Origin: Centipeda artemidis DSM 19719
GTDB taxonomy: Bacteria; Bacillota; Negativicutes; Selenomonadales; Selenomonadaceae
Assembly (NCBI RefSeq): GCF_000426665.1
Contig: NZ_AUFU01000007.1
Coordinates: forward strand, 62,001 to 126,000
Direction of reading: 5' to 3'
DNA: 64,000 nucleotides
Shown piece by piece: positions 53,109 through 61,844 of this stretch. The stretch's first letter is position 1. Every line of letters starts with the position of its first letter. The position numbers and the translations under genes were made by a program. Under the pieces are notes generated by a model. It ran no database searches, was not told the DNA's origin, and saw only the letters and a list, made by a program, of their open reading frames with translations.

Positions 53109-53944
53109 TTCTTCCTCCAGCCCCGAACCAGTTCAAAGATCGACGAGCGCGCGCTGTAGGCAAAAGCGGGTGTGAGAATGTGCGTAAGCTGATCCTCATC
53201 CAGATGCCGGTGGATCCTCCCGTTCTCAGCGATCGAGATTGTTCCCGTCTCCTCGCTGACAACGACGATGAGCGCGTCGCACTGCTCCGAAAGCCCGATT
53301 GCGGCACGATGGCGCGTACCGAGCTCGCTCGAGAGTGTACGGTTCTCCGTCAGCGGCAGGAGACAGCCCGCAGCGATGAGCCGCTTCCCGCGAATGACCG
53401 CCGCGCCGTCATGGAGCGGCGTATTTGGAATAAACACGTTGATAAGAAAATCCGAGGTGATGAGCCCGTCAATCTGTATCCCCGTTGCGCTGATGTCGTT
53501 CAGTCCCATATTTCGCTCAATGACGAGCAGCGCGCCGATTTTATTGGTCGAAAGGATCTTCACGGCATTCCGGATCTCGCGAATCGTACTCTGCGCCTCC
53601 TCATCGTCGAGAAGCCCTCCCGCACCGAGGAAGCGCCCCTGGCCGAGATGTTCGAGCGCGCGGCGCAGCTCCGGCTGAAAGACGATGGGCAGCGCGACAA
53701 AGAGCAGTGTCACGGATTTTTGCAGCAGCCACGAGATGACATGCAGATCAAACCAGCTCGCCACCACCGTGATACCGAGCAGCACAAGGATACCCTTGCC
53801 AAGCGTAATGGCGCGGGTATCCTCGAGCATGATATAGACGCGGTAGAGAATGACCGCCACGATGAGAATATCGAGTACATCGAGCGGTGTGATGGTCGAC
53901 AGAATGCCGCGAAACTGCGTCGGCATCGTAAAATCAAACGGCAT
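53105..53944 (-). CDS. cdaA: Diadenylate cyclase CdaA
   Basis: 279 residues. Three membrane helices (about 15-85) and a DAC domain (about 100-260) with DGA in LHDGAAVI and RHR in LGTRHRAAIG, the c-di-AMP synthase residues. GGGGG lies five bases before ATG 53944. c-di-AMP controls potassium and wall homeostasis. Confidence 0.95.
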   Translation of the reverse strand: MPFDFTMPTQFRGILSTITPLDVLDILIVAVILYRVYIMLEDTRAITLGKGILVLLGITVVASWFDLHVISWLLQKSVTLLFVALPIVFQPELRRALEHLGQGRFLGAGGLLDDEEAQSTIREIRNAVKILSTNKIGALLVIERNMGLNDISATGIQIDGLITSDFLINVFIPNTPLHDGAAVIRGKRLIAAGCLLPLTENRTLSSELGTRHRAAIGLSEQCDALIVVVSEETGTISIAENGRIHRHLDEDQLTHILTPAFAYSARSSIFELVRGWRKK

Positions 53945-54098
53945 ATGAACCCCCAAGCGTTAAACTTCCCTCTCCGTCTCTCCCGTTTCCGTGCGCCCCG
54001 CCTTCCCTACGAATCTGCGCACACAAATCCAAACCGATGCTATATTTAAGAAATTCTCTGAGACCGCCCAAAATCCTTTTTGTCTTTCTTTTCTTTTC

Positions 54099-54156
54099 AA
54101 AAAAATTTGGGACTGCCGCCCTGCCCAATATGTTTGGGCGCAATGGCGGCAATCCC
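54099..54156 (-). terminator. Intrinsic terminator after ilvE
   Basis: Outer stem GGGATTGCCGCC/GGCGGCAGTCCC (one G-U) with an inner GCCC/GGGC hairpin, then AAA and seven Ts on the minus strand, a few bases after the ilvE stop. Confidence 0.85.
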
Positions 54157-54161
54157 GTTGC

Positions 54162-55187
54162 TTAACAAATTTTACGGATCCATCCCTCGGGCGCAGGCAC
54201 GGTGCCGAGCTGGATACCGCGCAGCGTATCGTACAGCTTTTGCAGCACCGGTCCCATATGATCGGAACTGTCCGGGAACACGATCGTGCGGTCGTCGTGC
54301 GTCACTGAGCCGACGGGAGAGATGACCGCCGCCGTCCCGCAGAGTCCGCACTCGGAAAAAGACGCGAGTTCTTCGAACGGCACGGGACGATGCTCCACCT
54401 TCATCCCGAGGATATGCTCGGCGATATGGACGAGAGAGCGGCGCGTGATCGACGGCAGAATGGAATCTGATTTCGGCGTCACGATCGTTCCGTCTCCCGT
54501 GACGAAGAGGAAATTCGCACCGCCCGTCTCCTCGACATAGGTGCGCGTCGCCGCATCAAGGAACATATTCTCGTCGAATCCCGCCGCATGTGCTGTCATA
54601 TAGGCATGGAGACTCATCGCGTAGTTCAGCCCCGCCTTGATGTGCCCCGTCCCGTGCGGTGCTGCACGGTCGAACGCGCTCACGCAGAGCCGTACGGACT
54701 TTACCCCGCCCTTAAAATAAGCCCCCACGGGCGTGCCGAAGAGCCGAAACTCATACGCATCTGCCGGCTTTACCCCGATCACCTCGCCCGATGCGAACAT
54801 GAAGGGACGCAGATAAAGCGATGCATCCGAGCCGTACGGGGGCACATAGTCGCGGTTTGCCGTGACCACCGCGTCGACCGCCGTGAGGAAGCGCTCTTTC
54901 GGAAAGGACGGCATCTCAAGATATGCCGCCGAATCGTACATGCGCTCCGCGTTGAGATCCGGGCGGAACGCAACGATGTGTCCGTCAACGGTCTCATACG
55001 CCTTCAACCCTTCGAAAACCTCCTGACAGTATTGCAGAATGCCCGCACATTCGCTGATCGCAACCGTCGCCTCGGAGGAAAGACCTCCCTCATCCCATTT
55101 TCCGTCCGCATAATGCGCCACATAGCGCTGCGGCAGAGTGCGGTAGGAAAACTCGAGATGCTCCCAGTCAATATCCGCCTTTGCCAT
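54162..55187 (-). CDS. ilvE: Branched-chain amino acid aminotransferase
   Basis: 341 residues, class IV PLP enzyme. The PLP Lys is in GHIKAGLNYA near 188, and EETGGANFLFV with the phosphate loop SILPSITRRSL follows. Makes and breaks Val, Leu and Ile with glutamate. ATG 55187 (MAKADIDW) follows AGAGG by nine bases. Monocistronic with its own promoter and terminator. Confidence 0.94.
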   Translation of the reverse strand: MAKADIDWEHLEFSYRTLPQRYVAHYADGKWDEGGLSSEATVAISECAGILQYCQEVFEGLKAYETVDGHIVAFRPDLNAERMYDSAAYLEMPSFPKERFLTAVDAVVTANRDYVPPYGSDASLYLRPFMFASGEVIGVKPADAYEFRLFGTPVGAYFKGGVKSVRLCVSAFDRAAPHGTGHIKAGLNYAMSLHAYMTAHAAGFDENMFLDAATRTYVEETGGANFLFVTGDGTIVTPKSDSILPSITRRSLVHIAEHILGMKVEHRPVPFEELASFSECGLCGTAAVISPVGSVTHDDRTIVFPDSSDHMGPVLQKLYDTLRGIQLGTVPAPEGWIRKIC

Positions 55188-55252
55188 AAATAGACGCCTC
55201 TTTCCTAATGGAGAGGGCACGAGAACGCCCTTCCGTTCAAAATGTATTCCTT

Positions 55253-55281
55253 ATCATAGTACCGCGCGTTTATCTTGTCAA
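55253..55281 (-). promoter_or_regulatory. Sigma-A promoter for ilvE
   Basis: TTGACA (55276-55281), 17-base spacer, TATGAT (55253-55258) on the minus strand; the -35 lies in the last codons of the nnr gene. Confidence 0.85.
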
Positions 55282-56817
55282 CTCCTTGCGTGCTTTCGGA
55301 AGCTTCATCAGAATATCGCGTGCCATCAGACCGTTTCCTTTACGCTCGTAGGTGAGATCGCCCGCGCGTCCGTGCAGATATACACCGGCGATCGGCGTCA
55401 TGCCGCTCTCCATCTGGCGCATCAGCCCCGCAATCGTCCCTGCGAGCACGTCGCCGCTCCCTGCCGTCGCCATACCCGGGTTGCCGCAGGTCGTAAAGAA
55501 CGCGTCCCCGTCCGGATAGACGACAATCGTACACTCGCTCTTCACCACAAAGACTGCCTGGCAGTCGCGCGCCGCATTCCGTGCTGTTTGCAGGAGGTTC
55601 GCACGCACCTCCTCCGCAGATTTTCCAAGGAGATGGGCGAACTCCCCGATATGCGGCGTGAGGATCGGCACCTGCGGCAGATCCCGGAGCGCCGTGAGCT
55701 GACCCGCAAATGCCCAAATCGCATCCGCATCCATCACGAGCGGAGCCTTGACGTCGGCAGCAAAGAGCCGAACGAACTCCGCCGTCTCCGCCGCACGACC
55801 AAGCCCCGGACCAATCAACACGGCATCTGCCGACGCCGCAAGCGAAAGAGATTTTTGCAGCGCCTCCATGCCGCCGAAGCAGCCCTTGCCCTCGTCCGGG
55901 ATCGGCACAACCATGACCTCGTTCAGTTTCGCCGCAAGGATCTCATAGATGCGCTCCGGCACAGCAAGCGTTACAAGTCCCGCGCCGATGCGCAGTGCCG
56001 CCTCCGCCGCCATCGCCGCCGCGCCCGTCATACCGACCGATCCCGCAAGGATAAGGATGCGCCCACAGTCTCCCTTATGCACATCGCGGCGGCGCACCGG
56101 CAGCAGTTTCGTCACCGTTTCCTGCGTGATGAGCGACTGACGCAGACTCTCGCCCGTGAGAAGCGCCCGCGGAATGCCGATGTCGTCCACAAGCAGCTCT
56201 CCGGTATAATTTGCGCCCTGCCCGATGAAATGCCCAACTTTCGGCAGTCCGAGCGCAAGCGTCCGATGTGCCTGTACCGCAAGCGAAACGATCCGCCCCG
56301 TATCCGCCTCCACGCCGCTCGGCACATCAATGGAGAGCGTCTTTTTCCCGGCCGCATTCATCTCCTCAATGAGACGGATCACGGGCTTGCGAAGTTCCCC
56401 CTGCACACCCGTGCCGAGGATGCCGTCCACAACGCCGTCTGCAAAGCGCAGCGCAACGCGCAGGCGATCCCAGTCTCGATCGCTCTCAAGCGGACGCACC
56501 TCCACGCCCATCGCCCGAACGGCATCGTGCATCGCACGTGCCGCATCGCCAAGACGCTCCTCATTTCCGGTAAAAAACAGCTTCACGCGCGCGCCCATAT
56601 TCATCAGATGCCGTGCGGCAGCAAAGGCATCGCCGCCGTTGTTGCCGCCGCCCGCAAAGACGCAGACGGACTTCCCTCGTGCGCTTCCGATGAGAGACAC
56701 CGTTTCCTCCGCTGTGCGCCGTCCCGCATTCTCCATGAGAGCAAGTGCCGGGAGACCGTACTCCCCGACAACGCGTTCGTCAATCGTCCGCATATCCGAT
56801 GCAAATGCGATATTCAT
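55270..56817 (-). CDS. nnr: Bifunctional NAD(P)H-hydrate repair enzyme (epimerase and dehydratase)
   Basis: 515 residues. Epimerase half (about 1-215) with ENAGRRTAEE and GGGNNGGDAF; ADP-dependent dehydratase half (about 225-515) with LIGPGLGR and the signature GNPGMATAGSGDVLAG. Repairs damaged NADH and NADPH. ATG 56817 overlaps the acpS stop (ATGA). Confidence 0.94.
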   Translation of the reverse strand: MNIAFASDMRTIDERVVGEYGLPALALMENAGRRTAEETVSLIGSARGKSVCVFAGGGNNGGDAFAAARHLMNMGARVKLFFTGNEERLGDAARAMHDAVRAMGVEVRPLESDRDWDRLRVALRFADGVVDGILGTGVQGELRKPVIRLIEEMNAAGKKTLSIDVPSGVEADTGRIVSLAVQAHRTLALGLPKVGHFIGQGANYTGELLVDDIGIPRALLTGESLRQSLITQETVTKLLPVRRRDVHKGDCGRILILAGSVGMTGAAAMAAEAALRIGAGLVTLAVPERIYEILAAKLNEVMVVPIPDEGKGCFGGMEALQKSLSLAASADAVLIGPGLGRAAETAEFVRLFAADVKAPLVMDADAIWAFAGQLTALRDLPQVPILTPHIGEFAHLLGKSAEEVRANLLQTARNAARDCQAVFVVKSECTIVVYPDGDAFFTTCGNPGMATAGSGDVLAGTIAGLMRQMESGMTPIAGVYLHGRAGDLTYERKGNGLMARDILMKLPKARKELTR

Positions 56818-57191
56818 AATGATCCCTCCAAAACACAATATGCCGTCGCATATTCTTTTTCATGACTAAGCGTGATCCATACGCGTATGACACCCATTGC
56901 CGCCGCGCGCGCTGCAAACGCACCTGTGAGCCCCGCCTGCGGCGCCCCAAGCGCATCGGGCAGGATCTCGATGTCGAGCAGCGTTCCGTCGCGCAGCCCC
57001 GTGCCGAACGCTTTCATCACCGCCTCTTTGCCTGCGAACCGTGCGGCAAAGCTTGCGGCGGCGCCGGCACCTCGCCCCCGCGCATAAGCGATTTCTCCCG
57101 CCGTATAGACGCGCGCCACAAAGCGCGGGTTCTCAATCGCCTTCGCAATGCGCGGAATATGAATGATATCGCTGCCAACACCTAGGATCAT
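56814..57191 (-). CDS. acpS: Holo-[acyl-carrier-protein] synthase
   Basis: 125 residues, the AcpS size. VGSDIIHIPRI at 5-15 with the metal Asp and FAARFAGKEAVMKAFG near 50 are diagnostic. Transfers 4'-phosphopantetheine from CoA to acyl carrier protein. AGAGGTGG precedes the ATG. Coupled to nnr, a frequent pair. Confidence 0.94.
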   Translation of the reverse strand: MILGVGSDIIHIPRIAKAIENPRFVARVYTAGEIAYARGRGAGAAASFAARFAGKEAVMKAFGTGLRDGTLLDIEILPDALGAPQAGLTGAFAARAAAMGVIRVWITLSHEKEYATAYCVLEGSL

Positions 57192-57221
57192 GGAATGTCC
57201 ACCTCTGCCGATTCATGATAC

Positions 57222-57252
57222 AAAAAGGAGCCATTGCCCCCGCAACAGCCCC
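57222..57252 (-). terminator. Intrinsic terminator after motB
   Basis: Eleven-base stem GGGGCTGTTGC/GCAATGGCTCC (three G-U pairs), GGGG loop, then five Ts on the minus strand. Confidence 0.7.
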
Positions 57253-57273
57253 TTTCAATCTCTCTTTGTATTT

Positions 57274-57299
57274 CCCCTGCACGATCAGTGCTGCAGGGG
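57274..57299 (-). other. Hairpin across the motB stop codon
   Basis: CCCCTGCA/TGCAGGGG, 8-base perfect stem whose left arm holds the last MotB codons. No T run follows; it may protect the 3' end or slow termination of translation. Confidence 0.4.
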
Positions 57300-58217
57300 A
57301 GCCGGAACAACGCCCGGCGTCGTCTGCGTCGGACGCTGCTCCGCGCCCATCGGTGCGGTTCCCACGCTCATATTCGCCGACGATTCTCCTGCCGCCGATT
57401 TTGGCATGGACGTTGACGGCGCATTTGCATTTGACACGACCTTGCCGTCTGAGGATGTACTCGAATCCTCTTGGCTAAAGCGCATACTGCGTGCAATGAA
57501 CACCTCGACGCGGCGATTCTGCGCACGCCCCTCCTCCGTATCGTTGCTCGCGATCGGACGATACTCGCTGTAGCCGAGCGCGCTGAACCGCGCCGGATTC
57601 AGCGAGGGCTGCGCCCCCATCAGACCGCGCATGAGACTCACCGCACGCGCGGAACTCAGCTCCCAGTTCGACGGGAACTGAGACGTTGCGATCGGCACAT
57701 TATCCGTATGCCCGGAGATCGTCACGCGCTCCGGCAGCGAGGTAAGGAGCGCCGCGATCACGGGTACAATCTGCTCCGCCTGCCCTTGGAGAGCCGCGGA
57801 ACCGGAGTCGAACAGCGCTTTCTCCTTCAGGCGGATCATCAAACCGTCCTCGGAGAGCTCCGTGCTCACCTGATCCTGCAAATCGTGTTCCTTGATGTAT
57901 TGTTCGAGCTTCTCCTGCGCCTCCGAGAGGTTCTCATTCTCCTTCATATAGGCGCCGTTGCCGTTGTCATTGCCGCTGATCGACGGCGCAGTCTGCGATG
58001 TCGACGGGCCCATGCCGGAGAAGAACGACGGCCCGCCCATATTGAACGCCGCCGTAAACGCCTGTGCAAGCGCCTGCATCTTCGACGCGTCCGTTTGGGA
58101 CATCGCAAAGAGTGCGATAAAGAGCGCCAAGAGCAGCGTCATCAGATCGGAATAGGGCAGCAGCCAAGCCTCGCCCGCTTCCTCCTCATGCGGCTTCGCA
58201 TGTTTTTTACGCGCCAT
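57285..58217 (-). CDS. motB: Flagellar stator protein MotB
   Basis: 310 residues. One membrane helix (about 23-43) preceded by the proton- or ion-binding Asp in LLPYSDLMTLL, a plug/linker, and an OmpA-like peptidoglycan-binding domain (about 125-250) with TISGHTDNVPI. The C-terminal tail (about 255-310) is Ser/Pro/Thr-rich and low complexity. Starts one base after motA. Confidence 0.94.
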   Translation of the reverse strand: MARKKHAKPHEEEAGEAWLLPYSDLMTLLLALFIALFAMSQTDASKMQALAQAFTAAFNMGGPSFFSGMGPSTSQTAPSISGNDNGNGAYMKENENLSEAQEKLEQYIKEHDLQDQVSTELSEDGLMIRLKEKALFDSGSAALQGQAEQIVPVIAALLTSLPERVTISGHTDNVPIATSQFPSNWELSSARAVSLMRGLMGAQPSLNPARFSALGYSEYRPIASNDTEEGRAQNRRVEVFIARSMRFSQEDSSTSSDGKVVSNANAPSTSMPKSAAGESSANMSVGTAPMGAEQRPTQTTPGVVPAPLQH

Positions 58218-58218
58218 A

Positions 58219-58995
58219 TCAGCCCTCTCCCTTCAGCGCCTCACGCTCCGTCTGCGGGATAAAGACCATGAGCTTTGCCTCAATCGCCGTCGGCGAATCG
58301 CCTGCCTGCAGCGAAAGAATGCCCTCAATGATCATGCGTTTTTGACTGACTTCCTGTTCGGACATGATCTTGAGCTTGTTTGCAAACGGCATCCACAGAA
58401 CGTATCCCGTGAAGATACCGAGAATCGTTGCAACGAATGCCGCGGCAATGGAGTGACCGAGCTTATCAATGTCGTTGAGGTTTCCGAGTGCCGCGATCAG
58501 ACCGACAACGGCGCCGAGAACGCCCAGTGTCGGCGCATACGTGCCTGCCTGCGTGAACATCGAGCGCCCTTCGGCGTGACGTTCCTGCATGATGGCAAGC
58601 TCCGCATCGAGCACATCACCGACGAAGTCGGGATCCATACCGTCGATGACCATACCGAGACCCGTGCGGAAGAACGGATCCTCTATCTCCTGCGCCTTGC
58701 TCTCAAGTGCGAGGATACCTTCGCGGCGCGCGATCTGCGACAGCTCGATGAATTGCTGTACCAGCTGTCCCTTTTCCTGGAGCTGCGGCACCTGGCATGT
58801 CTTCTTAATCAGATTGACAAAGTTCCCCAGCTGTTCCATGCGGAACCCGATAAAGAGACACGAGAACGTGCCGCCGATAATGATAAGGAACGCCGCCGGG
58901 TTGTTCAGTGCCGAAAGCGGCGCTCCTTTTAGGATCATACCAACAAAGATCGAGATGATACCCATGATGATCCCGATGACCGTTGATTTTTCCAA
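58219..58995 (-). CDS. motA: Flagellar stator protein MotA
   Basis: 258 residues. Four membrane helices and the cytoplasmic loop with charged residues that drive FliG; FRTGLGMVIDGMDP and TLGVLGAVVGLIAALGN are typical. Start TTG 58995 (LEKSTVIGIIMG), eight bases after GGGGG; an upstream ATG (59085) would add a poor extension. The motAB promoter is not clear. Confidence 0.94.
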   Translation of the reverse strand: MEKSTVIGIIMGIISIFVGMILKGAPLSALNNPAAFLIIIGGTFSCLFIGFRMEQLGNFVNLIKKTCQVPQLQEKGQLVQQFIELSQIARREGILALESKAQEIEDPFFRTGLGMVIDGMDPDFVGDVLDAELAIMQERHAEGRSMFTQAGTYAPTLGVLGAVVGLIAALGNLNDIDKLGHSIAAAFVATILGIFTGYVLWMPFANKLKIMSEQEVSQKRMIIEGILSLQAGDSPTAIEAKLMVFIPQTEREALKGEG

Positions 58996-59208
58996 CGCAA
59001 AAGCCCCCAATCCATTTCTCTCGGTCGCCGGACGCGTATATCTCGCGGCTGCCCCATACAGCAAAAAGGAGACACACGTCCACATCTTCCTATATTATTC
59101 CATAAACCCCGCGAAAATCCTACCTGTTTTTTAAAAAAACTCTCAAAAATTCCCGAAAATTTTTCAATAAATTTACATTATAGAACCATATATTCATTGA
59201 AAGTATGG

Positions 59209-59214
59209 TATAAT
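59209..59214 (+). promoter_or_regulatory. Extended -10 promoter for the LysR gene
   Basis: TG-G-TATAAT with no good -35 at the usual place, 39 bases before the start codon, in an AT-rich gap. Confidence 0.55.
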
Positions 59215-59253
59215 AGAAGCCATATAAAAAATAATTATTAGGAGGATGGTCTT

Positions 59254-60150
59254 ATGGAACTACGGCAGTTGGAGTATTTCCAAATGGCAAGCCGCTTGAA
59301 AAACATCACGCGTGCCGCCGAACGCCTTCGCGTTTCTCAGCCGAACATCACCGTTGCCATCAAGAAACTGGAAAGCGAGCTTGGCATCCAACTCTTTGAT
59401 CGGAGTCAGAAACAGCTCTCCCTTACCCCCGAAGGTGCTGTCTTCCTCGGACGCGTCGAAGTCGCGCTCCGCAGCATCCAAGACGCTGTGCTTGAAGTCA
59501 ACGACTACAAGCAGCTGCAAAAGGGGACGATCAAGATCGGCATCCCGCCGATGATGGGCGCCTATCTCTTCCCGAAGATTTTTTCGAGTTTCCAGCGCCG
59601 CTATTCCCATCTGGACGTCTACCTCCACGAGGAAGGCTCCGTTGCCATCCGCGAACAGCTCGAGCGCGATGAGCTTGACTTCGGCATCATCATCATCCCC
59701 GAAGCCGCGCCCAATCTGCAGCTCCTGCCTATGGCACGCAGTCAGATTGTCTGCTGCGTACAGGAGGACAGCCCGCTCGCCGCGCGCAAGGCGATCACGA
59801 TGCAGGACATCGAGGACAGCAGCCTCATCATGCTCAAGGAAGGCTCCTTCCTCCGGCAGATCATGCTGCAAAAGATGAAGACGGCGGACATCACGCCGAA
59901 TATTGTCCTCGAGTCCAATCAGGTCGTCACCATCATGGGGCTCGTAGCGAGCGGCGTCGGCATCGCATTCCTGCTCGATATGGTCGTCCGCGATGTCCCC
60001 GGGATCCGCGCGATCCCGCTCGCAACGCCGACGCATGTTGACGTTGGTCTCGCGTGGAAACGCGACCGCTACATCTCGCGTGCAGCGCAGTCCTTCATCG
60101 ATTTCAGCAAGGACATCCTCAGCCGCAGTGCCGAGCATAGTATACTCTGA
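59254..60150 (+). CDS. LysR family transcriptional regulator
   Basis: 298 residues. N-terminal winged helix-turn-helix (about 1-60: MELRQLEYFQMA, AAERLRVSQPNITVAIKKLE) and a periplasmic-binding-like effector domain (about 90-290). TAGGAGG precedes the ATG. Convergent with the Dcu gene, so that carrier is a plausible target, and its promoter region has inverted repeats. Effector unknown. Confidence 0.92.
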   Translation: MELRQLEYFQMASRLKNITRAAERLRVSQPNITVAIKKLESELGIQLFDRSQKQLSLTPEGAVFLGRVEVALRSIQDAVLEVNDYKQLQKGTIKIGIPPMMGAYLFPKIFSSFQRRYSHLDVYLHEEGSVAIREQLERDELDFGIIIIPEAAPNLQLLPMARSQIVCCVQEDSPLAARKAITMQDIEDSSLIMLKEGSFLRQIMLQKMKTADITPNIVLESNQVVTIMGLVASGVGIAFLLDMVVRDVPGIRAIPLATPTHVDVGLAWKRDRYISRAAQSFIDFSKDILSRSAEHSIL

Positions 60151-60177
60151 ATCACCACAACATACAATATGCACATC

Positions 60178-60213
60178 AAAACTCCCGAAGCATCAACGCC
60201 TCGGGAGTTTTTT
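60178..60213. terminator. Intrinsic terminator between LysR and dcu genes
   Basis: ACTCCCGA/TCGGGAGT stem with a 12-base loop, As before and six Ts after on the plus strand; can act in both directions. Confidence 0.85.
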
Positions 60214-60229
60214 AGATGCATTTTAATCA

Positions 60230-61573
60230 TCAGTACAGCAGATGCGCCACAACATAGCCGACGCAGCAGCCCGAGCTGACGCCGATGAGTCCCGGGATCA
60301 TGAACGAGTGGTTCAATATATACTTGCCGATGCGCGTTGTCCCCGAGCGGTCAAACCCGATGCACGCAAGGTCGGATGGATATGTCGGCAGGAAGAAGTA
60401 GCCGTAACACGCCGACACAAACGACAGAATCATCACGGGATCCATCCCCACGTTGATCGCCATCGGCACCACGATCGCGATTGCCGCGCCCTGCGAATTC
60501 ACGAGCTTCGACGTGAGGAAGGCGAGCACCGCATATGCCCACGGATAGGTCTGCACCGCGGTGCCGAGGAACTGCTTGAGGAACGCGATATGGTTCATAA
60601 AGTAGGTATCCGCCATCCACGCGACGCCGTAGACGGAGACGAGCGCGACAACGCCCGAGCGGAACACCTGCGAATTGCCGACATCCTTTGCCTTCATTTT
60701 GCAGGTAATGAGGATCACAGCGCCCACGAGCAGCATGACCATCTGAATGACCACAACCATCGAGATGGGCTTCGGCGCCGCTCCCTCCTTTGCCGCAAAT
60801 TTCGGCAGGAGTTCGGGGAAGTTGCCGAGCACGGCAATCGCGATGATGCCGACAAAGAAGATGTACATCGCACGGTAGTATTCCTTCGGCAGCTCCTTAT
60901 CGAGCAGCGTCTCGGAATCACCGTAGACATACTGCTTGTTCTCCGGGTCGCGGATGAACTCCTGGAAGCGCTCGTCGTCCTCAAGATCCTTGCCGCGGCG
61001 ATAGCTCCACAGCGCCGCAAAAAGGACACCGCAGAACGTCGCCGGGATCGACACGGAGAGCACTTGGAACACCGTAAACTCATGCCCCGACGCAGAGAGG
61101 AACGCAACGAGCGATACGACCGCGACCGAGACCGGCGATGCGCAGATCGCCATCTGTGAAGCAACGGATGCCACCGCCATCGGACGCTCCGGACGGATGC
61201 CCTGCTTGATGGCAATATCGTAGATGATCGGGAACATCGTGTAGACGACGTGTCCCGTCCCGCAGAGCACCGTGAGGAACCACGTTGTCAGCGGTGCGAG
61301 GATCGTGACATGCTTCGGATTGTTCCGGAGGAACTTCTCCGCGTACTTCAGCATGACCGTGAGACCGCCCGACGTCTGCAGGAAGCCCGCGCAGGTCACG
61401 ACCGCAAGGATGATCAGCATGACGTCGACGGGCGGCTTGCCCGGCTGATAGCCGAATCCGAACGTGTAGATCACGAGACCGATTCCGCTGATCACCGCGA
61501 GTCCAAGTCCGCCGTGCCGTACGCCGACAATGAGGCAGACGAGGAGCACAACGAATCCTAACAACATTTCCAT
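60230..61573 (-). CDS. Anaerobic C4-dicarboxylate transporter, DcuA/DcuB family
   Basis: 447 residues with about eleven membrane helices. Family motifs include GGLTVMLKYAEKFLRNNPK, LCGTGHVVYTMFPII and QMAICASPVSVAVVSL. Exchanges fumarate, malate or aspartate with succinate in fermenting cells. ATG 61573 (MEMLLGF) follows GGAGG by ten bases. Promoter upstream at 61663; the LysR gene beyond the shared terminator may control it. Confidence 0.92.
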   Translation of the reverse strand: MEMLLGFVVLLVCLIVGVRHGGLGLAVISGIGLVIYTFGFGYQPGKPPVDVMLIILAVVTCAGFLQTSGGLTVMLKYAEKFLRNNPKHVTILAPLTTWFLTVLCGTGHVVYTMFPIIYDIAIKQGIRPERPMAVASVASQMAICASPVSVAVVSLVAFLSASGHEFTVFQVLSVSIPATFCGVLFAALWSYRRGKDLEDDERFQEFIRDPENKQYVYGDSETLLDKELPKEYYRAMYIFFVGIIAIAVLGNFPELLPKFAAKEGAAPKPISMVVVIQMVMLLVGAVILITCKMKAKDVGNSQVFRSGVVALVSVYGVAWMADTYFMNHIAFLKQFLGTAVQTYPWAYAVLAFLTSKLVNSQGAAIAIVVPMAINVGMDPVMILSFVSACYGYFFLPTYPSDLACIGFDRSGTTRIGKYILNHSFMIPGLIGVSSGCCVGYVVAHLLY

Positions 61574-61662
61574 GAATATAATTCCTCCATTCTTAGAAAG
61601 TACCGCTCCGGCGGCGCTTTCCACACAAGCCCCTCATCATATACAGTTCTCATAACGGCTTT

Positions 61663-61691
61663 ATTATACATCATATTATTTTATAGGTAAA
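61663..61691 (-). promoter_or_regulatory. Promoter for the dcu gene
   Basis: TTTACC (61686-61691), 17-base spacer ending in TG, TATAAT (61663-61668) on the minus strand. Confidence 0.7.
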
Positions 61692-61695
61692 GCAT

Positions 61696-61751
61696 TACGC
61701 ATATAAATAAAAGTTATATTTACTATCAATAAAGTTTCTATAATATGCGTA
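61696..61751. repeat. Inverted repeat upstream of the dcu promoter
   Basis: TACGCATAT (61696-61704) and ATATGCGTA (61743-61751), 9-base arms with a 38-base AT-rich gap between them. The gap holds near-direct copies AATAAAAGTT and AATAAAGTT about two helical turns apart. Its place just upstream of the -35 suits an activator such as a LysR protein. Confidence 0.45.
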
Positions 61752-61789
61752 CCGTTAAGTTCCACTGCCCCGCAAGCGCAAAGGCGCAC

Positions 61790-61825
61790 AAAAAAGCAAG
61801 CCTGCCGCATATGCGATAGGCTCGC
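61790..61825 (-). terminator. Intrinsic terminator after flgE
   Basis: GCGAGCCTATCGCAT/ATGCGGCAGGCTTGC imperfect stem with six Ts after it on the minus strand, about 20 bases after the flgE stop. Confidence 0.8.
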
Positions 61826-61844
61826 CTGTAGATCCTATAAAATT

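Noticed and set aside
53957-54098. Promoter for cdaA
   Set aside because: Only a weak pair of hexamers (TTGGGC, TAAATA) could be placed; not enough to call.
58996-59250. Sigma-28 promoter for motA
   Set aside because: No TAAA...GCCGATAA-like sequence is visible; only weak A+T-rich hexamers occur.
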